DNA of 64,000 bases from Pseudomonas oryzihabitans (lineage in GTDB: Bacteria; Pseudomonadota; Gammaproteobacteria; Pseudomonadales; Pseudomonadaceae). The notes below the pieces were generated by a model. The model did no database searches and was not told where the DNA came from. It saw nothing but the letters and a program-made list of their open reading frames with translations. The position numbers and the translations under genes are program-made. Shown here in pieces: positions 1 to 9,976 of this stretch. The stretch covers positions 3,990,501 through 4,054,500 of the forward strand of contig NZ_CP013987.1 in NCBI RefSeq assembly GCF_001518815.1. Direction: 5' to 3'. Positions within the stretch are counted from its first letter, which is position 1, and each line of letters opens with the position of its first letter.

Positions 1-288
1 GGTGCCGTGCCCACCACCATGCAGGACGTGGTGCTGGTGTTCGTGACCGTCAGCGGTATGCGCGGCGGCAAGCTGGTGCAGGAGGTTTTCAGCCGCAAGA
101 TCTTTGCCGCCGAGCGCGACGGTCGCCTGACCAGCGCCATCCAGATCACCACCGCCGCCGGCATCTGCACCGCCCTGGATCTGTTCCGCGAAGGCAAGCT
201 GCCGCAGCGCGGCTTCATTGCCCAGGAGCAGGTGGACATGGACGCCTTCCTGGCCAACCGCTTCGGCAAGGCCTACCAGCCGGCCTGA
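1..288 (+). CDS. Saccharopine dehydrogenase family protein, C-terminal end (partial)
   Basis: The reading frame is open from the first base and ends at a TGA at 286-288, so only the last 95 or so residues are visible. They match the C-terminal domain of saccharopine dehydrogenase-like NAD(P)-dependent oxidoreductases: a VLVFVTVSG strand, a KIFAAE strand and the alpha-helical AIQITTAAGICTALDLF segment, which in the family packs against the Rossmann domain. The family acts on lysine and polyamine intermediates (saccharopine, carboxynorspermidine). Substrate cannot be assigned because the catalytic part lies outside the window. Confidence 0.75.
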   Translation, partial: GAVPTTMQDVVLVFVTVSGMRGGKLVQEVFSRKIFAAERDGRLTSAIQITTAAGICTALDLFREGKLPQRGFIAQEQVDMDAFLANRFGKAYQPA

Positions 289-353
289 CCGGGAAGCTTA
301 GCGGCCGATGTGGGGTCCATAACGGAACAGTTTCCGTTGGAGGACCCCTCGTC

Positions 354-1295
354 ATGCTCAGCGTCGCCATCGTCGGTTGCGAACAGATCCACGCCCAGGA
401 CTACCTGGACACCAGCCTGGCCGATCCGCGCGTGCGGGTAGTGGCCCTGGCTAGCGAACGCGATCCTGCCCGCGCCCAGCGTCTCGCCGCGCCCCATGGC
501 CTGCCGGTGCTGGACGATTTCGCCCAGTTGCCCGAGGTGGATCTGGCCTTCGTCACCACGGCCATCGAGGATCACGAAACAGCGGTAGCCGCGCTACTCC
601 CCCGCGCCCGCCATCTGTTCGTGGAAAAGCCCCTGGCCGTCTCGGCTGCGCGCGCGACGGCGCTGGCCACGCAACTCGCCGGGCGCTCCTGCTTTAGCGG
701 CTTCTATCTGCGTACCGACCCTGCCCTACAGCAATTGCGTCATTTGGCTCGCGCTGGCGCCATCGGCACCCTTTCCCACCTGTCGCTCACGGCTGGCCAC
801 CCAGGTCTGCTGGAAGGCTGGCTAAGCGACTGGCCGGCGCATCTGGACGAGACGCGCATGGGCTATGGCGCCTTTGGCGACCTGGCCGTGCACCTGCTGG
901 ACTTAAGCGCCTGGCTGACCGGTGAATCCCTGACGGTCGAACACTGCCGTCTGGAACGCGATGCGCGCTGGCCACTGGATCATGCCGGCGAGGCGTTGCT
1001 CCGAGCCGGCGACCTGCCGATCCAGCTGCGGGCCAGTGCCACCCTGCGCGGTCCGCGGCTGGCCATCCGGCTGGATGGCAGCACGGGAACCCTGGAGCTC
1101 GCTGCTGGGCGCCTGCTGCTGCACGAGGCCAGTGGTGAGAGTCAGGTGCTGGCCGAGGCGATCGCCCCCGGTGTTCCCCAGGGTGCCCAGGCGGTATTCG
1201 ATCAGCTGCTCGGTCAACCCCGTCCAGAATTGGCCAACCTGGAGGATGCCCTCGCGGCCAACGGCCTGCTGGATCGCCTCTATGGACGCGACTAG
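354..1295 (+). CDS. Gfo/Idh/MocA family oxidoreductase
   Basis: Predicted 313-residue NAD(P)-dependent oxidoreductase. The N-terminal Rossmann strand reads VAIVGCEQIHAQ, which departs from the usual GxGxxG, and the family signature EKPL is at residues 91-94 (LFVEKPLAVS), where the Lys helps bind nicotinamide. The C-terminal half has the mixed alpha/beta dimerisation sheet expected of the family. A GGAGG at about 338-342 lies upstream of the ATG with acceptable spacing. The gene stands between the preceding oxidoreductase and a chemoreceptor and has no pathway partners nearby. Members act on sugars, inositols and related polyols; the unusual nucleotide-binding loop and lack of context make the substrate unknown. 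Confidence 0.8.
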   Translation: MLSVAIVGCEQIHAQDYLDTSLADPRVRVVALASERDPARAQRLAAPHGLPVLDDFAQLPEVDLAFVTTAIEDHETAVAALLPRARHLFVEKPLAVSAARATALATQLAGRSCFSGFYLRTDPALQQLRHLARAGAIGTLSHLSLTAGHPGLLEGWLSDWPAHLDETRMGYGAFGDLAVHLLDLSAWLTGESLTVEHCRLERDARWPLDHAGEALLRAGDLPIQLRASATLRGPRLAIRLDGSTGTLELAAGRLLLHEASGESQVLAEAIAPGVPQGAQAVFDQLLGQPRPELANLEDALAANGLLDRLYGRD

Positions 1296-1427
1296 GACGT
1301 CAGGCCGGGGCAGCATGAGTAACCATTGCCGAGAGACCGGAGGGGTTAAAGGTCAGACTGTTGGTGCCGATAGCGAGGGCATCCGGTGCAATTTGGCTGG
1401 CATCCCCGTCGCTGAAAGGAATTCCCA

Positions 1428-3068
1428 ATGGTCTGGTTCAACAATCTGGCACTGGCGAAGAAACTCGCAGTAGCCTTCGGTCTCTGTACGCTCATTACTC
1501 TCGGCATAGGCGCGGTCGGCATGAGTGGGCTCAACAGCCTCAACGCCTTGCTGGGTTCGGTGCTGAGCAACAATCTGCGCTCCATCACCCTGCTAAACGA
1601 CGCCAAGAACAACGTGATCGCGCACAACCGCGACATCTTCCGCCTGATGTCTTTGGCCTACGCCAACGCGCCGCAGGCCGAGCAGGACGGCATTGTCGCC
1701 TCCCTGCGCTCCAACCAGGCCGACGCTGAAAAACCCTTTGCCGACTACCGAGCCACGCCTCTGGAACCTGATGAAAAGGCTGCGGGCGATGCCTACCAGG
1801 GTGATTGGAAAACCTACCTGACTGCCGTCGACGCTGTCTTGGCGCGGCTGGCTGCCAAGGACGTGGCCGGTGCCAACCAATTGCTCAACGAGCAGGCTCA
1901 ACCCAGCTATCGCAAGACCATGGGCTCCTTCAAGATCATGGTGGAATCCAACAAGCGCCAGGGTAACGAAGCCGGCGTGGCTGCCAGTGCTACTTACGAC
2001 AAAGCCTTCTGGACCCTGAGTGGTGGCCTCCTGCTGGCAGTGTTCTGCGCCCTGGCCCTGGGCATCGTCATTACCCGCCTGATCGTGACCCCGATTCGCG
2101 AGGCCGTCTCCAGCGCCGAGCGTGTCGCCCAGGGCGATCTGACCTTGCCGATCCAGAGCAGCCGGCGTGACGAAGCGGGCCTGCTGCTGCAGGCCCTGGG
2201 CGGCATGCAGCGCAGCCTGAAGGACACCGTGCAGCAGATGGCCGGTGCCGCCAGCCAGCTCGCCGCGGCGGCCGAGGAACTGCATGCCGTGACCGAGGAG
2301 ACCTCCCGGGGCCAGGTTCGCCAGCACGACGAGGTGCAGCAGGCCGCCACCGCCGTCAACCAGATGACCGCCGCCGTGGAAGAGGTAGCACGCAACGCCG
2401 CGTCCACCTCGACCGCTTCCCAGGACACCAGTCGCGAGGCCCAGCAGGGTCGCGAGCAGGTGCAGCAGGCGGCCCAGGCCATGGCGGTGATGACCAGCGA
2501 GATCACCGATTCCACCCAGAAGGTGCAGACCCTGGAAGGCCAGGTGCGCGAGATCGGCAAGGTGCTGGAAGTGATTCGTGGCATCGCCGAGCAGACCAAC
2601 CTGCTGGCGCTCAACGCCGCCATCGAAGCCGCCCGCGCCGGCGAGCAGGGTCGCGGTTTCGCCGTGGTGGCGGACGAGGTCCGCGCCCTGGCCCATCGCA
2701 CCCAGGGCTCCACCGGGGAGATCGAGCGCATGATGAGCGCCGTGCGCGACAGCGCCGAAGAGGCAGTGAGCGCCATGCACAAGAGCCAGTCCCTGGCCGG
2801 CGATACCCAGGAGCGCGCCAACCGTGCCGGCGAAGCCCTGGACCGCATCACCAACGGGATCGCCAGCATCGAGGAGCGCAACCTGGTGATCGCCAGCGCC
2901 GCCGAAGAGCAGGCCCAGGTGGCTCGCGAAGTGGACCGCAATCTGGTCAACATCCAGGACCTGTCTACCCAGACCGCCACCGGTGCCCAGCAGACCGCGG
3001 CGTCCAGTCAGGAGTTGTCGCGCCTGGCGACGTCCTTCCAGGGCCTGGTCGCGCAATTCCGTTATTGA
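1428..3068 (+). CDS. Methyl-accepting chemotaxis protein (4HB sensor)
   Basis: Inner-membrane chemoreceptor of 546 residues. The N-terminus has a membrane segment at about residues 12-33, a periplasmic four-helix-bundle type sensor domain to about residue 190, a second membrane segment ([20 protein letters not shown]) at about 200-220, then HAMP and a long coiled-coil signalling domain. The invariant hairpin tip is at about residues 380-425 ([20 protein letters not shown]), the CheA/CheW contact region. An AAGGA precedes the ATG. The ligand cannot be read from sequence; 4HB sensors bind small organic acids and similar molecules. It is monocistronic and not close to other che genes. Confidence 0.95.
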   Translation: MVWFNNLALAKKLAVAFGLCTLITLGIGAVGMSGLNSLNALLGSVLSNNLRSITLLNDAKNNVIAHNRDIFRLMSLAYANAPQAEQDGIVASLRSNQADAEKPFADYRATPLEPDEKAAGDAYQGDWKTYLTAVDAVLARLAAKDVAGANQLLNEQAQPSYRKTMGSFKIMVESNKRQGNEAGVAASATYDKAFWTLSGGLLLAVFCALALGIVITRLIVTPIREAVSSAERVAQGDLTLPIQSSRRDEAGLLLQALGGMQRSLKDTVQQMAGAASQLAAAAEELHAVTEETSRGQVRQHDEVQQAATAVNQMTAAVEEVARNAASTSTASQDTSREAQQGREQVQQAAQAMAVMTSEITDSTQKVQTLEGQVREIGKVLEVIRGIAEQTNLLALNAAIEAARAGEQGRGFAVVADEVRALAHRTQGSTGEIERMMSAVRDSAEEAVSAMHKSQSLAGDTQERANRAGEALDRITNGIASIEERNLVIASAAEEQAQVAREVDRNLVNIQDLSTQTATGAQQTAASSQELSRLATSFQGLVAQFRY

Positions 3069-3221
3069 TCGATCGTTCAGCAAACTTCCGACCAGTGGTC
3101 GACCCGCCCTCATCTCGGTGAGTGGCGGGCTTGCTGCGCTCCAGAGGGGCTGACGAGCCTTGCCCAGGTCGGCGCCAGGGGAACATTGGGCGCCAGAGCC
3201 GTTCTGAGCTGAAATACCTGA

Positions 3222-3488
3222 ATGGATGCTCCCATGCGCTTTACCTACGATGCCCGCCGAAGTTACCGCCTGATCGGCCTCGACGACGGGCGTCTGGCCG
3301 GGCAGTTGCTGTGTGGTCAGCTCTACATCATGGTCGCCGGCGACGGTAAGCAGCCGCAGTCGTACGCTCAGCTGGAGGACGATCAGCTGCGCACCGCCGA
3401 AGGCCGCCTGATTGGCTGTCGCGAAGCGGACATCCTCACCCTGCAGCGCACCGGTGTCGCCTTACGCCTGGAGCCGCTCGACGCCTGA
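3222..3488 (+). CDS. Small hypothetical protein
   Basis: Predicted 88-residue cytosolic protein without signal peptide or membrane segment. Its sequence alternates short hydrophobic strands (YRLIGLDDGRLAG, QLYIMVAGDG, VALRLEPLDA), suggesting a small beta-rich fold. An in-frame ATG at 3234 (MRFTYDARR) is an equally good start, with a GGA a few bases before it. I do not recognise the family. The gene sits between a chemoreceptor and a stress-type operon and is separated from both by more than 150 bases. Confidence 0.55.
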   Translation: MDAPMRFTYDARRSYRLIGLDDGRLAGQLLCGQLYIMVAGDGKQPQSYAQLEDDQLRTAEGRLIGCREADILTLQRTGVALRLEPLDA

Positions 3489-3842
3489 AGCGTTTGGCAA
3501 TGGCCAAGGCAGTCCGGCGTGAGCGAGGCCACCACCAGACTCAGTTGGGTCCCGTGCTGAGAGCCAGCCCCAGACCGTGACAGCCATCCGGTCAGCGAGG
3601 CCACCTCGGCGCTTTTCGTGCAGCTGGGATTTCCCATACGCGAAAGGACTCTCCTTTCTCCCCGCCCTTGGACGTCAGATCGCGCCGGAAGCGTATCGGG
3701 GTAAGGCCAAGCATCAATCTGCCTGTATCGACACATCCTCTGCTGATCGCGGGAACCTCGTCGGGTCTTTGCCCCTCCATTTCCTTGAACGTCATCGAAA
3801 AGATGCCAAACGGGCGCCTTCTTGGCCCCTTCAGGAGATGTC
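3489..3842. other. Intergenic stretch before the SDR/GH15 operon
   Basis: About 350 bases without a convincing gene on either strand. Several short frames are open but have no ribosome binding site or protein-like composition. The promoter of the following operon must lie here; I could not identify clear -35/-10 elements. The phrase gcgaggccacc occurs twice (about 3522 and 3595), the only internal repeat seen. Confidence 0.4.
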
Positions 3843-4736
3843 ATGTCCAGCGACAACCAATACAGCATGCAAAACCCCCTTACCCAGTATCCCCAGCCGG
3901 AATTTCCCAAGCAGCCTCAGGAAGCGCCGGGCCTGGCGCAGGTGATGCAGCCGCGTCCCGACCATGGCGAGACTAGCTACAAGGGCTTCGGTCGTCTGGC
4001 TGGCCGCAAGGCGCTGATCACGGGTGCGGATTCGGGAATTGGCCGGGCGACTGCCATTGCCTATGCCCGTGAAGGGGCGGATCTGGTGCTCAACTACCTG
4101 CCCGAGGAAGAGGCTGACGCCCAGGAAGTGGTGAAGCTGGTGGAAGCCGAAGGGCGCAAGGTGGTCTGCGTGCCCGGTGACCTGAAGGACGAAGCCTTCT
4201 GTACCCAGCTGGTGAGCAAGGCCAAGGAGGCCCTCGGCGGTCTCGACATCCTGGTCAACGTGGCCGGCAAGCAGACTGCGGTGCAGGACATCGCCGAGCT
4301 GACCACCGAGCAGTTCGATGCCACCTACAAGACCAACGTCTACGCCCTGTTCTGGCTGTGCAAGGCCGCGCTGCCGCACCTGCCGGCTGGCGCCGCCATC
4401 ATCAACACCACCTCGATCCAGGCCACCCAGCCCTCGGAGTTCCTGCTGGACTACGCGTCCACCAAGGCGGCCATCACCAACTTCACCAAGGGACTGGCCA
4501 AGCAGGTCGCCGCCAAGGGCATTCGCGTCAACGCCGTAGCGCCCGGCCCCTTCTGGACGCCGCTGCAGCCCAGCGGTGGCCAGCCCCAGGAGAAGATCCC
4601 CACCTTTGGTGGCGAGACGGTGTTCAAGCGTCCTGGCCAACCGGCGGAACTGGCACCCCTCTATGTGCTGCTGGCCTCCCAGGAGTCGAGCTATGTGACC
4701 GGTGAGGTCTATGGCGCTACCGGAGGCATGGGCTGA
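3843..4736 (+). CDS. SDR family oxidoreductase (YghA / general stress protein 39 type)
   Basis: Classical short-chain dehydrogenase of 297 residues with an N-terminal proline-rich extension typical of the YghA/GSP39 subgroup. The cofactor motif [10 protein letters not shown] is at residues 60-69, the NVAG strand motif follows, and the catalytic YxxxK is present as YASTK, preceded by the catalytic Ser in NTTS. The ATG at 3843 is chosen because AGGAG (3833-3837) sits 5 bases upstream; an in-frame ATG at 3822 lacks such a site. It leads a run with the GH15 enzyme (5-base gap) and the DNA glycosylase. Homologues are induced by general stress; the substrate is unknown. Confidence 0.88.
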   Translation: MSSDNQYSMQNPLTQYPQPEFPKQPQEAPGLAQVMQPRPDHGETSYKGFGRLAGRKALITGADSGIGRATAIAYAREGADLVLNYLPEEEADAQEVVKLVEAEGRKVVCVPGDLKDEAFCTQLVSKAKEALGGLDILVNVAGKQTAVQDIAELTTEQFDATYKTNVYALFWLCKAALPHLPAGAAIINTTSIQATQPSEFLLDYASTKAAITNFTKGLAKQVAAKGIRVNAVAPGPFWTPLQPSGGQPQEKIPTFGGETVFKRPGQPAELAPLYVLLASQESSYVTGEVYGATGGMG

Positions 4737-4741
4737 CGGCC

Positions 4742-6541
4742 ATGGCGGTCTTCGATCCGGCTCGCCAAGACGGCTACGCGCCCCTGGCGGGCTACGCTGC
4801 CCTTTCCGACGGTCGTTCGGTCGCCCTGGTGGCGCCGGACGGCTCGCTGGACTGGTGGTGCGTGCCCAACATGGACTCCGCCCCACTGTTCGACCGCCTA
4901 CTGGACGCCCCCGCTGGCGGTTTCTTCACGATCACCCCGGTTGCCGACTACCGCGTCGAGCGGGCCTATCGCCAGGACAGCAATGTGCTGGAAACCTGCT
5001 TCCATACCGCCGATGGCAGCGTGCGCCTGACCGAGTCGCTCAACAGCGGTTCGGCCGGCCGCCTGCCCTGGTGCGAATTGGGTCGCCGGGTCGAGGGCCT
5101 GTCCGGACGGGTCGAGCTGCGTATCGAACTGGTGCCCGGCACCCAGGGCCAGACCGTGTCGCCCTGGATGCGCAGCACGCCCAATGGCGAAGTCATGCAC
5201 GTCGACGGCGTCATGGCGACCCTGCGTTATTGCGAGCGGCTGGAAATCCTCGAATGCGATGACCGCCGACTGGTGGCGCGGCTGGTATTGGAAGCGGGCC
5301 AGCGCAGTGTCCTGGCGCTGACCGCGACCGAAAACGAGCCTTTGGTAGTGCCTACGCTGGAGGAAGTCGACCAGCGTATCGACCGCAGCGACCAGGCCTG
5401 GCGTGAATGGGCCCAGGGTTTCGCCTACCAGGGCGAATTCCTCAACGAGGTGAAGCGCTCGGCGCTGGCCCTCAAGCTGCTGCTCTACTCGCCCACGGGC
5501 GCCATCGTCGCCGCGGCTACCACCTCGCTGCCGGAGCGCATCGGTGGCGACAAGAATTACGAGTATCGCTATGCCTGGGTGCGCGATGCGGTCTTTACCA
5601 TCAAGGCCTTCTTGCGCCTGGGTGCCCTCGGCGAGGCCCAGGCGGCCCTGGCCTGGATTCAGAACGTCATCCGCCGCCACGGCAATCGCCTGCACACCTG
5701 CTTCACCCTGGAAGGCGAACTGGCTCCTGAGGAGCGCGTCATCCCGGTTCCTGGCTATCGCGACTCTCAGCCAGTGCGAGTGGGCAATCGTGCCAGCGCC
5801 CAGTGTCAGCTAAGTCTCTATGGCGATCTGCTGGAGACCTTTCGCCTCTATGCGAGCAAGGGTCATGTGCTGGACTTCGCCACCGCCAGCTTGCTCACCG
5901 ACCTGGCCAATCTCTGCGCCGATGGCTGGCGGCAACCGGACGCCGGCATGTGGGAGTTGCCCGAGGAGCGTCACTACACGCTCTCCAAGCTGGGCTGCTG
6001 GTTCGCCCTGGACCGCGCCGTGACCCTGGCCCGCGATGGCCATATCCCCGACGCCATGTGCGGTCGCTGGGCGCGCGAGCGTGACCGCATCCGCGACTGG
6101 GTCAACGAACACTGCTGGAGCGAACGCAAGCAGGCCTACACCTTCTATGCCGGTACCGAGCGGCTGGATGCCGGGCTGCTGCTGGGTATCCGCTTCGGTT
6201 TCGACGGCGGCGAACGTTCGGTCAGTACCCTGGCGGCCATCCGCCGCGAGTTGGCCCATGGACCTCTGGTCTATCGCTACAGCGGTGCCGAGCAGGAGGA
6301 AGGTGCTTTCCTGGCCTGTTCCTACTGGATGGTCGAGGCCTATGCCGTGCTGGGCGAGGTGGATCAGGCGCGTATCCTGATGCGCGAGGTCCTGGCCGCC
6401 AGTCTCAATGGTGTCGGCCTGATGACTGAGATGCGTGATCCCCATAACGGCGCGGCCCTGGGCAACTTCCCCCAGGGCCTGAGTCATTTGGCCATGGTGC
6501 ATGCGGCGCTGATCCTGGAAGCACCGGAGCCCGAGGCATGA
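4742..6541 (+). CDS. Glycoside hydrolase family 15 protein (glucoamylase/trehalase-like)
   Basis: Predicted 599-residue cytosolic enzyme. The N-terminal beta domain has the family start [25 protein letters not shown], split here as [13 protein letters not shown] and [10 protein letters not shown]. An (alpha/alpha)6 barrel follows, with YAWVRDAVF at about residue 277, [15 protein letters not shown] at about 402 and the terminal [16 protein letters not shown] signature. GH15 enzymes hydrolyse alpha-glucosidic bonds from non-reducing ends; bacterial two-domain forms act on starch oligosaccharides or trehalose, and I cannot choose between them. It lies 5 bases after the SDR gene and overlaps the next gene by ATGA, so translational coupling is likely. 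Confidence 0.88.
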   Translation: MAVFDPARQDGYAPLAGYAALSDGRSVALVAPDGSLDWWCVPNMDSAPLFDRLLDAPAGGFFTITPVADYRVERAYRQDSNVLETCFHTADGSVRLTESLNSGSAGRLPWCELGRRVEGLSGRVELRIELVPGTQGQTVSPWMRSTPNGEVMHVDGVMATLRYCERLEILECDDRRLVARLVLEAGQRSVLALTATENEPLVVPTLEEVDQRIDRSDQAWREWAQGFAYQGEFLNEVKRSALALKLLLYSPTGAIVAAATTSLPERIGGDKNYEYRYAWVRDAVFTIKAFLRLGALGEAQAALAWIQNVIRRHGNRLHTCFTLEGELAPEERVIPVPGYRDSQPVRVGNRASAQCQLSLYGDLLETFRLYASKGHVLDFATASLLTDLANLCADGWRQPDAGMWELPEERHYTLSKLGCWFALDRAVTLARDGHIPDAMCGRWARERDRIRDWVNEHCWSERKQAYTFYAGTERLDAGLLLGIRFGFDGGERSVSTLAAIRRELAHGPLVYRYSGAEQEEGAFLACSYWMVEAYAVLGEVDQARILMREVLAASLNGVGLMTEMRDPHNGAALGNFPQGLSHLAMVHAALILEAPEPEA

Positions 6542-7119
6542 CGGCCCTGGACTTCGACCGACCGGTGGAGGACGTCGCTCGGCAACTGATCGGTGCGACA
6601 CTCAGGGTCGAAGGCGTGGGCGGCCTTATCGTCGAGACCGAGGCCTACGACGGCGAAGACCCGGCCTCCCACAGCTTTTCCGGCCCCACGCCGCGTAACA
6701 GGGCCATGTTCGGTCCGCCCGGGCATGCCTATGTCTATCGCTCCTATGGCATCCATTGGTGCTTCAATCTGGTCTGCCGCGAGGCAGGCCATGGTGCTGG
6801 CGTCCTGATCCGCGCGCTGGAGCCGTTGTGGGGTCTGGACGTGATGCGGGAACGTCGGGGCGGGCTGGCCGATCGTCTGCTCTGCGCCGGTCCCGGTCGT
6901 CTCTGCCAGGCACTGGGCATCGATGGCAGTCACGACGGCTTGCCGCTAGACGCACCGCCCTTCCAACTGGAGTCAGCTACCGCAGACGTGGTGGTAGTCG
7001 AAGGCCCGCGCATTGGCATCACCCGTGCCCGCGAAGTGCCCTGGCGTTTTGGCCTGGCCGGCTCACGCTATCTGAGTCGTGGTTTCGCCACTGCAGCATC
7101 GGTACGAAACAACGGCTAG
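6538..7119 (+). CDS. DNA-3-methyladenine glycosylase (AAG/MPG family)
   Basis: Predicted 193-residue base-excision repair enzyme that removes alkylated purines such as 3-methyladenine. The motif [14 protein letters not shown] at about residues 33-46 holds the catalytic Glu; [19 protein letters not shown] and the [11 protein letters not shown] segment match the AAG beta fold and base-flipping loop. Its start codon overlaps the GH15 stop (ATGA at 6538-6541), so it is probably co-translated with the two upstream stress-type genes. Length is usual for bacterial members. Confidence 0.92.
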   Translation: MTALDFDRPVEDVARQLIGATLRVEGVGGLIVETEAYDGEDPASHSFSGPTPRNRAMFGPPGHAYVYRSYGIHWCFNLVCREAGHGAGVLIRALEPLWGLDVMRERRGGLADRLLCAGPGRLCQALGIDGSHDGLPLDAPPFQLESATADVVVVEGPRIGITRAREVPWRFGLAGSRYLSRGFATAASVRNNG

Positions 7120-7163
7120 GCTCAAGACAACGGCCACTGCTGCGTTGCTCGCCTGGAGGTCTG

Positions 7164-7463
7164 ATGCGCCATCGCTACCTGCTGCTTGCCCTGCTGCTTG
7201 CCCTGCTACTGCCCTCCCTTACCCAGGCCAGCCTGCGCTGTGGGCAGAACCTCGTCGAAGAAGGCGACAGCGTCGAGCAGGTCCTGGCCGCCTGCGGGGC
7301 CCCGGCCGAGCGCAAGGTCAATCCCCCTGCCCTGCGCAACAACCAGGTACCCAAATTCAATGCAGCCGAGACCCAGTTCTGGACCTATGGCCCGGAAAAC
7401 GGCGCCTCGCGCCACCTCAGGTTCATCGATGGCAAGCTGGTAGAGATCAGGGTCGAGCGGTAG
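7164..7463 (+). CDS. DUF2845-type small secreted protein
   Basis: Predicted 99-residue precursor with a Sec signal peptide (about residues 1-22, leucine-rich, ending TQAS). The mature part has LRCGQNLVEEGDSVEQVLAACG, here read as a Cys-containing strand followed by the SVEQVLAACGAP helix, and a beta-rich C-terminus (TQFWTYGP, HLRFIDGKLVEIRV). This matches the periplasmic DUF2845 family, of unknown role. The ATG at 7164 is chosen because GGAGG (7155-7159) precedes it by 4 bases. Confidence 0.78.
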   Translation: MRHRYLLLALLLALLLPSLTQASLRCGQNLVEEGDSVEQVLAACGAPAERKVNPPALRNNQVPKFNAAETQFWTYGPENGASRHLRFIDGKLVEIRVER

Positions 7464-7476
7464 TGGACGGGAGCTT

Positions 7477-7557
7477 CCCTCACCCCAACCCTCTCCCAGG
7501 GGGAGAGGGGGCAGAGCGGTTCAGGCGTAGGTTGGTTGAGCGCAGCGAAGCCTAACA
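7477..7557. repeat. Composite palindromic repeat (types A and B)
   Basis: Two of the intergenic repeat types of this window lie side by side. Type A at 7477-7510 is an interrupted palindrome with CCCTCTCCC pairing to GGGAGAGGG. Type B at 7526-7557 is a degenerate copy of the element that elsewhere reads GTAGGTTGGCGCTGAG and then CGCAGCGAAGCCCAAC. Both lie between the DUF2845 gene and the porin terminator. The family name is not known to me; they behave like REP-type elements. Confidence 0.75.
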
Positions 7558-7578
7558 GCCCCTCACCTGTCAGACCGG

Positions 7579-7605
7579 AAAAAAAGAACCGCCCGAGGGC
7601 GGTTC
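7579..7605 (-). terminator. Rho-independent terminator of the porin gene
   Basis: Perfect 9-bp stem GAACCGCCC / GGGCGGTTC with a 2-base loop, followed on the minus strand by seven U residues. It lies 27 bases past the porin stop codon. Confidence 0.9.
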
Positions 7606-7631
7606 AAGAGGAGCACGACCTAGGGCCGTGG

Positions 7632-8918
7632 TTAGAACTTGGCTTCTAGGTCCAACTGCAGGGTCTTCACGTCCGCATCGTTGCGGAAGCGGCTGGCGGT
7701 GTCGGACTCGGCGAGGAAATAGGTCAGGCCAACGCCGAAGTTCTTGTCGATCTCGTAGCCGAGCTTGAGCTTATGGCCGCGGGCACCGGTCGAGCCGTTG
7801 CCGAAGTCGGAGTCGGTGAAGGCGCCCACCACGGCGTTGCGCTGGACATCGCGGTAGTTGTATTCCAGCCCGACCCGCTGCATCAGCTTGGTTTTGGCGC
7901 CCACCAGCCAGGCAGTGTCCTCGCCGTCGTCGGCCTTGTCGTTGACCACGTACTGGCCATAGAAGGACAGCGGCACCCACAGCTTGGTCAGGTCCAGCTG
8001 GGCGAAGCCCTCGTAGAGCTGGAAGCGGTCGGTGGTGTTGCCATTGACCGCCAGGGCGCAGGGCGCCGTAACCGAACCGGTGGTCGGGCAGGCGCTGTCC
8101 TGTTCCTTGTCGTAGGCATAGACACTGCCGCCCACCATCAGCTTGGCGGCATCGCCCAGGTTGAAGCGGCTGCCCAGCTGGCCGGCGTAGAGGCGCAGGT
8201 CATGCTTGAACTCATAGCCTTCGCCGTCGACGTTGTCCTTGAGCACATAATAGCCGGTGCTGCCGAACAACTCGGCACCCCCTCCCAGGTCGTACTTGTA
8301 GGTGCCGGCCAGCCCTTCGGGGTTGATGTCGGCGTCCCAGATGACGTCGCCGGTGCTGACCCACTGCTGGCCCATCTTGCCGCCCACCAGGTGCAGATTC
8401 GGCACTGCCGTGGGGTGGTAGTCGATATAGGCCTGATCCAGCCAGAGCTGCTTCTTGTTGAAGTAGTTGTTCAGGTCCTGGTTGGTGGAGCGGGCGTCGT
8501 CGCCACCGCCGGTGGCGATGCGGATGCCAGTGTTCACCTGCGGATTGATCTCGCTGTAGGCACCCAGCCGCGCGCGGATACGCTGGCGGTCACGGTCGCG
8601 GCCGTTGTCCGGCTCGCCGTCGATGTCGATGCTCTCGTGGCGCACCCGCACGTCGCCCTTGATCTGGGTCTTGGCGGCCCAGGCCAGCTTCTTCTCGAAG
8701 TCGGAGGTCTTCTGCTGCTGGGCGACCTGGGCGGCACGCGCCTGCTGCTCCTGCTGCAGGTCGCCGCGCAATTCGCTGTATTGGGCCGGGGTGATGGAGC
8801 CATTGGCCCTGAGCATGTCGAGCAGCTTCTCATCGACAGCGGCACTCGCGGCGGCCGAGCAGGTAGCCAGGAGCACGCCCGAGAACAGCGCCGTGAATCG
8901 ATAAGGGTTAACAGACAT
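7632..8918 (-). CDS. Putative outer-membrane porin (Porin_5-like)
   Basis: Predicted 428-residue outer-membrane beta-barrel protein. A signal peptide ends at about residue 27 (SAAASAAV). A helical, glutamine-rich stretch at about 40-70 (LRGDLQQEQQARAAQVAQQQ) could form a trimeric coiled coil, and the rest alternates amphipathic strands and ends in a terminal Phe (LDLEAKF), the BAM recognition feature. The ATG at 8918 is preferred over the one at 8936 because GGAGA lies 7 bases upstream. Its placement next to pst suggests anion or phosphate uptake, but this is context only; family members are mostly uncharacterised putative porins. Confidence 0.8.
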   Translation of the reverse strand: MSVNPYRFTALFSGVLLATCSAAASAAVDEKLLDMLRANGSITPAQYSELRGDLQQEQQARAAQVAQQQKTSDFEKKLAWAAKTQIKGDVRVRHESIDIDGEPDNGRDRDRQRIRARLGAYSEINPQVNTGIRIATGGGDDARSTNQDLNNYFNKKQLWLDQAYIDYHPTAVPNLHLVGGKMGQQWVSTGDVIWDADINPEGLAGTYKYDLGGGAELFGSTGYYVLKDNVDGEGYEFKHDLRLYAGQLGSRFNLGDAAKLMVGGSVYAYDKEQDSACPTTGSVTAPCALAVNGNTTDRFQLYEGFAQLDLTKLWVPLSFYGQYVVNDKADDGEDTAWLVGAKTKLMQRVGLEYNYRDVQRNAVVGAFTDSDFGNGSTGARGHKLKLGYEIDKNFGVGLTYFLAESDTASRFRNDADVKTLQLDLEAKF

Positions 8919-9160
8919 CGGCAGATCTCCTTTCAAGACAATCCAGGCAGTAGTGGCTGGCGGTGCAGCCCGTCACAAAGCTGGGTCAGTCTCGGCAGAA
9001 GAGATGTCGTTTTGCTTGCAGGAACATAAAGGTTTTAATTCAAGTAACTGAATTTAAAGCAAAATTTAACCAAAGATTCATCCGTTCGGACGGCTCCGCT
9101 GCGGACCGGGAAGGATGAGGACGACCAGAGGTCCTGGCTCGCCGCTTTTCAGCCGCCATG

Positions 9161-9192
9161 AAAAAGGCCACTCCAGGGAGTGGCCTTTTTTC
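9161..9192. terminator. Bidirectional terminator after pstB
   Basis: Stem of AAAAAGGCCACTCC and GAGTGGCCTTTTTT around a 3-4 base loop. A-tract and T-tract on the two sides let it work on both strands; on the minus strand it ends the pst operon 15 bases after the pstB stop. Confidence 0.9.
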
Positions 9193-9206
9193 GAAACGAC
9201 GCCGTA

Positions 9207-9971
9207 TCAGCCGAAGCGACCGGTGATGTAGTCCTCGGTCTGCTTCTTGTCCGGCTTGGTGAAGATCTTGTCGGTCTTGTCCACCTCGATCAGCTCGCCC
9301 AGGTACATGAAGGCGGTGACGTCGGAGCAGCGTGCCGCCTGCTGCATGTTGTGGGTGACGATGACCACGGTGAAGTCCTGCTTGAGTTCGGCCAGCAGCT
9401 GCTCGATACGCGCGGTGGAGATGGGATCCAGCGCCGAAGTGGGTTCGTCCAACAGCAACACCCGCGGACGCAGGGCGATGGTGCGGGCGATGCACAGGCG
9501 TTGCTGTTGACCACCGGAGAGCCCCAGGGCGCTCTGATTCAGCTTGTCCTTGACCTCATCCCACAGCGCGGCACCGCGCAGGGCCTGCTCGACGCGATCC
9601 TGCAGCTCCACGCGGGAGAGCCGCTCGTGGTGGCGGATGCCGTAGGCGACGTTGTCGGCGATGGACATGGGGAAAGGTACCGGCTTCTGGAACACCATGC
9701 CGATGGTGCTGCGCAGGCGGCTCAGCGAGTACTTGGGATCGAGGATGTTCTCCCCGTCCATGAGGATCTCGCCGGTCGCTTCCAGCCCCGGGTACTCCGA
9801 GTAGATGCGGTTGAAGATGCGCAGCAGCGTGGACTTGCCGCATCCGGAGGGGCCGATGATGGCGGTGATCTGCTTGGCCGCGATGTCCAGGTTGATCGAC
9901 TTGAGCGCCTGATGGCCCTTGTAACGGAAGCCGACGTCGCGCGCCTGCAGTTCCGGTATCTGCGTCTGCAT
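9207..9971 (-). CDS. pstB: Phosphate ABC transporter ATP-binding protein
   Basis: Predicted 254-residue ATPase of the high-affinity phosphate importer. Walker A is GPSGCGKST at residues 40-48; the PstB-specific [12 protein letters not shown]-loop, the signature LSGGQQQR, Walker [12 protein letters not shown] and the switch His in VIVTHNM are all present. The start at 9971 (MQTQIPEL) is 5 bases after the pstA stop. Unusually, no phoU follows: a strong terminator comes straight after, then the porin gene. Confidence 0.97.
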   Translation of the reverse strand: MQTQIPELQARDVGFRYKGHQALKSINLDIAAKQITAIIGPSGCGKSTLLRIFNRIYSEYPGLEATGEILMDGENILDPKYSLSRLRSTIGMVFQKPVPFPMSIADNVAYGIRHHERLSRVELQDRVEQALRGAALWDEVKDKLNQSALGLSGGQQQRLCIARTIALRPRVLLLDEPTSALDPISTARIEQLLAELKQDFTVVIVTHNMQQAARCSDVTAFMYLGELIEVDKTDKIFTKPDKKQTEDYITGRFG

Positions 9972-9976
9972 GGTGG

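Noticed and set aside
1593-3113. 506-codon minus-strand frame antisense to the first chemoreceptor
   Set aside because: Low-complexity Gly/His/Leu composition from reading chemoreceptor codons backwards; no ribosome site or known motif.
8972-8989. Pho box before the porin gene
   Set aside because: The minus strand reads CTGACCC AGCT TTGTGAC, only a weak match in both repeats. Context is tempting, but the site is too degenerate to claim.
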